DNA from: Theocolax elegans
Taxonomy: Eukaryota; Arthropoda; Insecta; Hymenoptera; Cerocephalidae
DNA length: 64,000 bases
Assembly: GCA_026168455.1 (NCBI GenBank)
Contig: CM047427.1
Location: forward strand, 58,047,249-58,111,248
Direction: 5' to 3'
Shown: piece after piece, positions 55,374-64,000 of the stretch
Numbering within the stretch: the stretch's first letter is position 1
Layout: every line of letters begins with the position of its first letter
Made by a program: the position numbers and the translations under genes
The notes under the pieces: generated by a model
Databases searched by the model: none
What the model was told of the DNA's origin: nothing
What the model saw: the letters and a program-made list of their open reading frames with translations, nothing else

Positions 55374-55567
55374 GGCCCTATGCACGTAAGAAGGAATAAG
55401 AAGGAATAAGGAGGAACAGCAAGAAATAACATGGGTTTGTATATCTGTAGCTGCGAGGAATAACGAGCTTATTCCTCTTATTCCTCGTAGCTACAGATAT
55501 ACACACCCATGTTATTTCTAGCTGTTCTACCTTATTCCTTCTTATTCCTTCTTACGGGCATGGGCCC
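55374..55567. repeat. Hairpin MITE with ~88-bp arms
   Basis: Starts CAGGCCCTATGCACGTAAG and ends CTTACGGGCATGGGCCC. The arms are close reverse complements and contain repeated GGAATAAGAAGGAATAAG / CTTATTCCTTCTTATTCC. The loop is only a few bases near 55464-55471. Confidence 0.8.
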
Positions 55568-55608
55568 TTAATCTTCAACAGTTTTTAATCTTTAATAATT
55601 TTTAATTA

Positions 55609-56086
55609 TTAAACATAATTGTATCTTTGTACTCGTCGAGCATTTTGTCTATTACGGACAGTTGGGGGTGTCTTAGCTAATCTCTCGTTTTTTCTGAGAT
55701 CGCGAATAAGGTATCTTAAAGCATATGTGACGTTCATCAAACATCGTACACGTTCCTCATTATTTAAACTGTGGTTTCGCTTTAAAAACTCATAGTATAG
55801 ACCTAAAACAAATATGAAACTATTAAATAATTTCTCTTTAATTATTACAAAGTATCATAATAAATTTTTAATTAATAATTACTTATAAGCAAACGTAGTA
55901 GGTTGTGTTCAATTAGTTGCACTGGAGACCGATCAGGAATATTGATCACCGGTCGAGTTAAATCTAAAGCTCTGTTCGATAAAACACTAGGTGTCCAAAT
56001 AACTAGAGCTAATTCGCTTAAAAAAAGTGACGGTTTTTTTATTTGCATTAAGTCCCACTTGACAGGATCCAACGCTGTTCCTTCGC
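55609..56086 (-). CDS. BEN-domain protein, C-terminal two exons
   Basis: Exons 56086-55883 and 55802-55609 join in phase across a GT-AG intron (donor GTAATT, acceptor TTTTAG). Together they read DPVKWDLMQIKKPSLFLSEL, then ALVIWTPSVLSNRALDLTR, SPVQLIEHNLLRLLIS, and LRYLIRDLRKN, ending RYNYV and TAA. The pattern (W-x-x-L, LA-x-x-IW-x-x-x-VL-x-NR, then a C-terminal helix) resembles BEN domains such as that of BEND5, which bind DNA or chromatin factors. BEN assignment is by recalled pattern only. The upstream exon linkage is unresolved. Confidence 0.55.
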
Positions 56087-56247
56087 CTAGGTAAATCTAT
56101 TAGATATAAATAATAAAAGTTAATTCAATAAAATAAATTTTACATATAATTACAAATTTAATAAGTTATTAGTATTGTTAAATAAAATTGTACAATGTTT
56201 TGTATGGAAATAAAAATTTATGAACCTGATTGTTACTGTTAATTGTA

Positions 56248-56635
56248 CCGTCACATACCCAATTGTTGATCAATTAAGGTAAATCTGTACGTTCATAGAA
56301 TAATTTTATGTTAAAAAAGCTAATAATTGTATATATTTAGACGGATACAGAAAATATAAGTATTAAACTTCCTTTTAGCCATCTCAGAAAAATAAAATAG
56401 GTGCTATTTTTAAAGTAAGCAACAATCTAAGAAAAAAAAGCGGGAAGTACCAATTTCTGATCAGTACATTTTCGGTACACATACCACGTTCTATTTAAGT
56501 CTAATAAACAATTATTGATTGTTTAACCTTCAAATTGTGCGTAGCAACGTTTAGATTTATGTAAATCTTATTATTTTATTGAAATAATACACTGATCAGA
56601 AATTGGTTCATGATCAACAATTGGGTATGTGACGG
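56248..56635. mobile_element. TA-flanked MITE, 388 bp
   Basis: Terminal inverted repeats of about 27 bp, beginning CCGTCACATACCCAATTG at 56248 and its complement ending at 56635, with TA on both sides (56246-56247, 56636-56637). No coding capacity. It lies between exons of the BEN-domain gene, close to or inside an exon border at about 56636-56735. Confidence 0.85.
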
Positions 56636-56859
56636 TATATCTCTTTTTTTTCTTCTAATATATTCTTATTGGTTGTAGTTTTATAATAATTTACACAGTA
56701 AATGATGAATTCAGGTAATCGCTTACGCTTTGGATCTGAAATTAAAAAAATATACATTTGTAATTAGTGATAAACATTTAAGTTCAAATAGATTTCATTG
56801 TAAATATAATTTAAATAATTATTAAATATAATTTATAATTTATATTATTTTTAACTTAC

Positions 56860-57120
56860 GTGGTATATTTTGATTAGGAGGAGTGTTCTGTACATCTCCA
56901 CTACACAGTGGTATATTTTGATTAGGAGGTGTATTCTGAACATCTCTACGCAGTGGTATATTTCGGTTAGGAGGTGTATTCTCCATATCTCCTCTAATTG
57001 GTCTATATTGATTGGGGGGTGTATTCTGTACATCTCTACATGGTATATTTTGAACATCTTCGCTGCATGGCGTATCCGATGGTGTATGTGGTGGAGTTCC
57101 ACTATATTCCGATGACCCTT
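56860..57120 (-). CDS. Probable upstream exon of the BEN gene, short peptide repeats
   Basis: Reads SSEYSGTPPHTPSDTPCSED and then four or five units of about 14-16 residues of the form DVQNTPPNQNIPL, ending at donor GTAAGT (56859-56854). A candidate next exon begins at 56735 (acceptor TTTCAG) with KRKRLPEFIIYC. The repeat looks like an expanded disordered linker. Placement in the same gene as the BEN exons is inference from strand and spacing; its 5' limit is uncertain. Confidence 0.4.
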
Positions 57121-58567
57121 CTTGAGCGACGAAAAAGGTTCCCAAATAAACAGTATCAATTAACAACAACTACTAGTAGTGAATCAGAATGTGATAACCA
57201 AATGTATGATCAAACTGCGATGGTAAGTCTTTATATATTTTTGCACTACATTAAATCTTAATATATATACATTGTGACATGGCAGTTTGTAATGCATGTC
57301 ACTTATAGACTATATTCGTTGGTTGTAAGAAAGCATTCCAAAGTCCCTTATAAGGAATAAAGAAGCGTTCACTCGGAATCTAGCTAAGCCAGACCGTGAA
57401 GAAAGAACTCGGACTTTTAGTTATTGACATGCGCACACACACAAACGCTATTACAGCAAATTTTCTAATTCCTTTGAAAACCTTGCAGCTCCTTAAAAAT
57501 CTTTTTAGCACCTTGGTAGTCCTTCTAGCTCTTTGAAAGTCTAGCTTTGAAGATGATGACCAGCTATGTATAACGCCGAGCTGTACCAAGTCCGTATATT
57601 ATTGTACTCGAGCTTCTACCAGTAAACCGCACTTAAAATAGATATTAAAAACAAGGACAAATTCGACATTAATTTGAGTTTGATATAAGGAACAATTACC
57701 GCTTGTTTGGTTTTCAAGCTGTTCCTGTATACGTTATTAATGTCGAGCTTCCAGAATGGCATGATGATTGTAAGGTGCGAGAAGGAGAGAGAGAGAGAAA
57801 GAGAGAAGTTGCGCTATACACACAGTATACGCGCGTCGGATCGGCCGAGTCAAGCGGACGAGATGGGACTGTTGTGTCAAGCGCATGCGCGCGGACTCGC
57901 TGCTCGGCTCAACACGACGAACTCGGTGATTCCGAGTCGGGCCGTCGAACAAGACGTTTCGTTTAAAACCTTTATTATAGTTATTACCGAGAGTGGATAT
58001 ATTTTTATTAATTGTTTAAATTCGAGCATCTGCAGGTGAAAGTTCCTGCCCAAACTCCCTGTTTCCAGCTTCCCGTGTAAGCTGTGATTGTGCGTGTGTT
58101 TGCGGTAATCGCGTGTGATAAAGATATAAATTTTGCCGCGTTAACGCGGCTGGCGACCGTGACTAGTTTGTTCGTTTATTTATTGTATTCTTATCAATTT
58201 ATTATTATTAAAGTCTCTAGCTCGAATAAAAGTGTTGTTATTTTATTGTATGGGAGCCGTTCACCCTGATCCCCAGTGAATGTGTTTTAAAAAAATATTT
58301 TTCAGAAGAAAAGAAGCACTCATCAAAATGCAAAACTCTCTTGCATTGAAAAATAGTTTGGTTCTAAAAAAATTAAATCTATCGTATGTGCTACCTTCCT
58401 TCTCAGATTCAGATGATAATAATGATATTTCTAGTAACATACATGTTAAAAATAATATTAGCCTTTCTAAGGATGTTGTGACTGAAATGACTTTATAATG
58501 CATCCAAAAAAAGACAAACTCCGCTAACATTAAATTTAAAAATCGTAAAATATAAAATTACGAATAA
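57121..58567. other. Intergenic with orphan exon-like segments on the plus strand
   Basis: Two plus-strand segments look spliced. One, 57127-57222, reads RRKRFPNKQYQLTTTTSSES and onward to a GTAAGT donor; the other, 57718-57769, follows TTTTCAAG, reads VPVYVINVELPEWHDD and ends at GTAAGG. Neither could be tied to a gene. From 57770 to 58260 the sequence is GC-richer, with GA repeats and TGGCGACCGTGAC at 58151-58163, a string used as primer-binding site by some Gypsy elements, but without a recognisable LTR. Confidence 0.35.
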
Positions 58568-59051
58568 TATATTCTAAGTACAAAACCGACACGGTGGCGG
58601 AGTGGCGGAAGTGCACCTCGGCCGGTCATGAAAGTTAAGCAGCATCGAGCGCGGTTGGCACTTGGATGGGTGACCGTTCTCGGGCTTAGCTTAAATGATC
58701 GGTTAGGTGTTTTTTCACATTCCACAACGTGAGCGGGAGGTGTGAGGCATTCGGTTTCGGTGTTAAAGTCTACGCAATGTGACCTTGCCACCCAAACAGA
58801 ATTGTTCTCGAATACACCGCCCTTCTCGGAGGAGGTTTTCCTAAATGGCATTTATCCCAACGGGTTTGGCCACAGGTTTTCCCTCTCTCCACAGGCATAA
58901 CCCCGGGCGAATGCGAGAAGGTGGGGTAAAGAGGGGGTAAAATTGGAAATGGAATGAAATGGAATAAAGGTGTAGGGGATACGTAAAAACCTGTAAAAAG
59001 GTGTACGTGGAAACTACCAAAATTTTTTTTTTTTTTATATTCTAAGTACAA
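58568..59051 (+). mobile_element. 5S rRNA-derived SINE (SINE3-type) with 16-bp target duplications
   Basis: Target duplications TATATTCTAAGTACAA at 58568-58583 and 59036-59051 are identical. The head contains the internal 5S promoter: box A AGTTAAGCAGCATCGAGCGC (from 58633) and box C CTTGGATGGGTGACCG (58661-58676), both very near the animal 5S rRNA consensus. The first ~35 nt differ from 5S, so it is not a 5S gene. An unrelated body of about 330 bp follows and ends in a run of T. Confidence 0.88.
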
Positions 59052-61904
59052 TATATGTAATTAATTTAATGTAAGTCAGCCGTGAAACTTGATAAAAGTT
59101 GATTTTATTGCCAAGTTTAAGTTGCTTAAAGTTTGAAATGTAACGTCCCCTGGCTGTAACAATAGGCCATAATCACATATTAACTGGTGCGATTATAGGC
59201 GTATTTCTTTATTTCAAAAACGGGTTCAAAACTTAATTGTTCATTTTGATAACCACAATTAAAATCAAGTTGAAAATCTGAACATTTACTGATTTTTGAA
59301 GTGCACTGAACTTGCTGAACTTTGTAACAAACTTGTTATTAATAATAGCTGTGTTATGATTAATGTCTTTAAAATTAATTGTAAACATAAAACATTTTTC
59401 TGACCAGGTGAAATTGTTAACTTTTGGTTTACTTTAGAGGTAAAAATTTTATTTTTAATATGTCATGATGTTAAGCAAAAAATACGGGCATGTTTTTGTG
59501 GTAATTCAGCGGTTACCTTTTTTAATGTAATTCCTCTGGTAGAGTATAATTGGAAAACTAATAAATTTTTTAAAACTAATGCATAGAGTAAATTTCAGAT
59601 AAAGTAATTACATAAAAACAGTATTATTCCGATGTGGAAATTTTGAATGTTAACGTAATAAAATTAAAAAAACAATCTATGTAATCTCCCTTGGCATGTA
59701 ACATCCCCTGTCCAAATTTCTTTTATAACAAATAATCGATGCTGATCATTACATGCTTTACTGTTTTGACTAAAAATAAACATTATTTCTTAACAATTGT
59801 TTTCTCCATTCAAAGGAACTATGCGAGTCCTTAAATGGAAACGGAGTAGATGTGAGCCCCAAAAAATTAATTTTAATGAAGTAAGTTGTTACGAATGAAT
59901 GTAATTTGAATAGACAATGTGAAATTGTCATTTAAGATAAAAGAAGTCACTATTAAAAGAAATAATAAAAATATATAATTTATATTACAAATATAAAAAT
60001 TATCTTAAATTGATTATATGGAAACATTGCATATATTTTATAAATGAAAGAATTTGTTAATTAATTTTTTTTATTGTTATTATCAATTAGGTATAGTTAT
60101 ATTCAATGTATACTCCATAAAATATGTTTATTAAAACTTTCTATCCCTATTACAAAATCTCACGTGAGAAATTGATTTTTTATTATTTAGCAAATTTAAA
60201 CACCTCTCTAATTGAAATATCACATGAGATTTTGGCATGAAATCTCACTTGAGATCTCACGTGAGATTTTGTATTAGGGATGTATTCAAGATGTTTATGT
60301 TTTATATATCAAAATATATGTAATTCCCGTGGAATGTAAAAATTAAAAAAAAATTAATTTACTATATTTAAAAAAATTTTATTTGACTCAACTAAATCGC
60401 TTATTTGTATAGTCGCAAATAAATTAAATATTTCATTTAAAAAAAATAAATTGTTTGAATTCAACAATCATATATTAAATAAAATTAAATATATCTTTGT
60501 ATAAATTACGCAACTTATGTGAAACAGAAAAATATTTTATTGTTTATAAAAACAAAGGAATTTGATTCAATTGCGGATGTCATTCAATTAACAAATTATT
60601 TTATTATTTTATTGAAATATTTATTTAAATAATGCAAATATTTATTTTAAATAAATCACCGTTTATTTAGAAACAAATGAGTTCAAATAATTAGTGATTT
60701 AAAATCAATTAAGATTTTCTTGAAAGAAATAATTAAGTATTTAAATTCAGCACGAATTTAATTAGTTGCACCAAATATTTATTAATATTAAAATCCAAAT
60801 TATTTAAAAAAGGTAGGTATCAAGTAAATAAATACTTGGTACAATAAATTGTTTTGTTAAGAATACTATGCAGTGTATTTACGTCATTAAATTGCGACAA
60901 TTGGAAGACCATATTTATTTGAATTAAGAAATGAAATGATTAAAAAATCATAAGAATTTAATAATTGTGAATTTAAAACAATAAAATATTTGTTGAAAAT
61001 TGTTTATTTGTTGAAAATTATTTGTTACTTTTAACTGAATATTTAATTAAATTCACAACTCAAATGGTGAAAACTATAGTTATGTAATAATCGGGTGTTC
61101 AAAATAATAAAATATTTACATAACAATAATAAAATATTTATTTAAAGTGTTTGTTCTATTATTAGTACCACACAACAATTTATTGATTTAAAGAAATATT
61201 AATTTGAATGTTTAATTGAAATGGTTTAAAATTAATTTTATCAAATAAACAAGAGTTTGCAGGAATACCATGTTTATTTAAAAATACGTGACATGCATTT
61301 GCGTGCTAAAAATATTTGTTTGGATAAACGATTGTATTAATTAAAACTATAAATTTTTGCTTAAAATAATAAGCCGATTGTAGATATTTAAAAATTATTT
61401 ATTGATCCAAACAAAGTATTTAGTTGCAAAAAGTAAACCGGTACTTGATAACAAAGAATATTTTCTTTAAACAAAGATCGTAGGTATTAATAATCAATAC
61501 ATTTTTATTTATATTTATAGCTTCAATTTTCTTTAAATTAAAGAAAATATTTATCTGAAATAACTTATTCTAATGAAATTATTTAATTTTGTTTGAAATT
61601 CGATTGAAATGATATACACAAATGTATCACCGATGTATGTTTATTAAGTAAAACTATTCTTTATTTACTACATTCAGTTATTCATATATTATATCACGCA
61701 ACGCAAACAAGTTTATTTTTTACATAATCTCGCACTATTCATAAAACTTGAAACTGTTATTTAGAAAAATAGTAATACATTTTAATACGCTTACAAGTTA
61801 AAGTTATTGATCAGTCATCGAGAGTTCAAAATCACATACTATAATCACTATATTTAAATCAGATACTTACAAACATTAAACCTAATATTTTAATGAAATA
61901 AACT
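59052..61904. other. AT-rich intergenic sequence
   Basis: Almost featureless. One exon-like segment, 59814-59882 on the plus strand, sits between TTCTCCATTCAAAG and GTAAGT and can be read MRVLKWKRSRCEPQKINFNE. TGTAACRTCCCCTG occurs at 59141 and 59698. From 60290 to 61900 nothing is recognised apart from AT runs. Confidence 0.4.
60143..60282. mobile_element. Small MITE with TCTCACGTGAGA termini
   Basis: Inverted ends ATCCCTATTACAAAATCTCA (60143) and its near complement TGAGATTTTGTATTAGGGAT (to 60281). The palindrome TCTCACGTGAGA occurs complete at both inner ends, with variants TCTCACTTGAGA and TCACATGAGA between them. No coding capacity. Confidence 0.65.
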
Positions 61905-64000
61905 TTAATTGAAAGTTGTTAGTGAATACGGCATATATAATTTAAATATTGTACATAACTGTTGTAATCTACTAAATCTTTTTGAACTTTTAAACTGTTC
62001 TATTATAGCAGTTGTTAATCTCTCCAACTCGCAAATCAAGCTGATTTTTCGCATTTGTAAATAAAACATCCAAACAGCATTTTTTACTGGAATTTGATCG
62101 CCTATAATTAGATTTAAATTAGTAACTAAAAAACGCATCTCAGATGCTGAAAAAATTAATTCAATTTCGTCGATGCAAACGTAGATTTCTTCTACACTTA
62201 ATAGATCGCCAACAATTATTATGTACGGCTGAATCGTTGTTTTGTCAGCATGTGCAATCGTTTTTGCTTCTTCCCTTACTTTGCCTAAATCGCTAATAAT
62301 CTGAAAATATAAAATCATATTACTGCATAAAAATTTCAAAATATAATTTTAGTGCAATAACAAATTACTTATTAAATATAAATAAAAGTTATAAAAAATA
62401 CTGACAGGCACAAGTTTTATCATGCTGGATTTGGCTTCAGCGATGGATGGTTTAAAACATTGATTTTTTTCAATTTGATAATTCGTTTTGGTGGAAATAA
62501 ATGACTCAACAACATGAGGTTAATCGCAACGAATGAGTCTGTAAATAAAAATTATAATATGAATTAATTAATTTTAGATTAAAAAATTTACCATGCTGAA
62601 CCAAAATATTTGTATAATTACTTGGATTGTCTTCCAAAACTGGCAGGATGTTTTTTAGGGATACGGCGGTTTTATCTTTTGAATTTATTTTATTGTATTC
62701 CATAATGGTATTCATAAACGCTTGAAATTTCTCTTCGTCAACTTTCAAATTAAATTTCAGAAATGTAAAATCTTCATTGATCAAATTGTATCCTTGTGGA
62801 TGTTTGTATAAAGTCCATTTTGATGTTATGCTGTCTATAGTTTTTTCTGCATCTTGAACCAAGTATTTTTTGCGAATTTCATAAGTTTCCTTCCATTTTT
62901 GTATCACTAATCTCCATGGCTCTTGGTTGTTTTGCAACCAATTTATTGCGTCTTCTATCTCATTTGTGCATTCTGAAGATAATCAAAATAATTGAAAAAA
63001 ATTGTTAAACATGAATTAAATCATGTGTAGAAATTAATTATTTTGTACACATTTTCTAACATCTAATGTAATATCAAAAATAACAATCAGTTATTATCTA
63101 ATTTATATACCTAGTTGTACATCGCCAGTCTCCGAGTCAACAGTGTTTGGCGTCATTTTGATTAATTTCAAGAATTTCACTCGTCTATTTCGCCACATGA
63201 TAAGCAATCGACCCATTGCTGCTTCAGATTTGTGTTTTATGGAGTCGGCTTTTTTTACGGGTGGTACATACTAGGTTTCGCGAACCTCGCTCGGGAATTT
63301 TGACGCAATTAATTTCGATAAATGAGCTGCTGCATCATTAGTAAGTCTATAAAATTAGAAAATTCAGATTTATTAAATTTTAATTTCTACGATCATTTAC
63401 ATTGTGAATAATAATTTAAAAGCAATTAATATTTGATTAATTTTTTAAGCGCGTAATAAATAAATATATTTAATAAAACATGACTTTAACACGGTTTAAT
63501 TTATAATTACCTTATATTCTTATTTTCGAGCTCACATAATATTTCTCGACATAAATCACTGCGTAAAGAATCTGTGAGATATCCGTTTATCTCATGAGTC
63601 TTTATTATGTGTTCTCCTGTTTTACTATTCATAAGTTCATCGATAGATTGTACCAGTTGAATATCACGCAGCTGACATGTAGAAGTTACCTTTTGTTTTT
63701 TGTCTAACTGTAATTGTGGAATTTCAACAGTGCTAGCGCCAGAATCATTGGCTTCTAACTTGCGCTAAATGAAAATTGTAATAATTAACTTCAAATTACA
63801 AACACAAGAATGAACATAAAAAATTAAAGAAATATTATGAAAATTGAAATGCAATTACTTTTTTGTTTTGTAAATTTCCATCGTTTTCCTTCAATTCATA
63901 ATTTTCTTTCCAATAATTGAGGAATATTAAGCGAGAACCGATTTCCTTTATTAATTCGCAAATTAAAGTAGGGTTTAAGAGATGCAGAACGTCTTCTGTT
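61905..64000 (-). pseudogene. Uncharacterised insect gene with SAM-like N-terminal region, partial, two lesions
   Basis: Six exons on the minus strand, the first running off the window: 64000-63859, 63764-63511, 63346-63111, 62972-62592, 62538-62406, 62300-61905; borders are GT-AG. The first reads LICELIKEIGSRLIFLNYWK, like the end of a SAM domain. Later parts include DSLRSDLCREIL, HLSKLIASKFPSEV, YVPPVKKADS, NNQEPWRLVIQKWKE, KPSIAEAKSSMIK and IQPYIIIVGDLLSVEEIYV. I know this layout as an uncharacterised family common in Hymenoptera; function unknown. Exon 3 has an in-frame TAG (63271-63273), and exon 5 needs a one-base shift in an A-run near 62480 to keep the conserved KPSIAEA reading. It is either a recent pseudogene or has assembly errors. 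Confidence 0.6.

Noticed and set aside
57703..58039. Plus-strand frames of 87 and 110 codons
   Set aside because: Mostly GA-repeat and GC-rich low complexity; only the short segment before 57769 looks exon-like.
58261..58530. 89-codon minus-strand frame and 72-codon plus-strand frame at the same place
   Set aside because: Overlapping on both strands, no motif, no splice evidence.
58600..58700. Genuine 5S rRNA gene
   Set aside because: The first part does not match 5S, there is no 3' stem, and the sequence continues into a body between target duplications.
58770..59051. Frames within the 5S-derived SINE
   Set aside because: Chance frames in a non-coding SINE body.

Overview
The window is eukaryotic and almost certainly from an insect; Hymenoptera (ant or wasp) is my best guess. 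The reasons are one clear intron-containing animal gene (PREB/Sec12), a very AT-rich background with GT-AG introns of 50 bp to about 700 bp, and a dense mixture of R1-like, CR1-like and RNase-H-bearing non-LTR elements, BEL/Pao and Gypsy LTR elements, piggyBac, and SINEs derived from tRNA and from 5S rRNA. No operons, CRISPR arrays or bacterial signals are present.

Left third (1-24.3 kb) is a retrotransposon graveyard. It holds an R1-like element running off the left edge (minus), a 34-bp GC-rich minisatellite, a BEL/Pao element truncated inside reverse transcriptase with its 5' LTR at 6317-6959 (minus), a 5'-truncated CR1-type copy followed directly by a near full-length relative (plus), an array with three copies of a GC-rich hairpin, a ~100-bp minisatellite, a piggyBac remnant (minus), a tRNA-derived SINE, and a minus-strand non-LTR element with an intact-looking RNase H and a palindrome-rich insert.

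Middle (24.3-48.6 kb): a foldback repeat, a solo LTR with 4-bp target duplication, then one young Gypsy element (28701-40777, minus). Its two outer LTRs look identical and are flanked by TAAT, but its 3' end, including 3' flank, LTR and integrase, is tandemly duplicated (units of ~3.11 and ~3.18 kb), giving three LTRs. To its right lie a foldback, a tRNA-derived SINE, a ~2.5-kb palindrome with a near-perfect 328-bp core, and nested terminal-inverted-repeat elements.

Right third (48.6-64 kb) is where host genes sit. PREB/Sec12 is complete in four exons (50227-52693, minus, predicted 444 aa). A BEN-domain gene (about 55.6-57.1 kb, minus) has a TA-flanked MITE between its exons. At the right edge is part of an uncharacterised insect multi-exon gene with a SAM-like start (minus), carrying one in-frame stop and one homopolymer frameshift. 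A 5S-rRNA-derived SINE with perfect 16-bp target duplications lies between them.

The strongest leads are the repeat family that carries a spliced-looking first exon in three copies, the GC-rich hairpin array, the Gypsy 3'-end duplication and the large palindrome. The last two could be assembly artefacts and need read-level checks.
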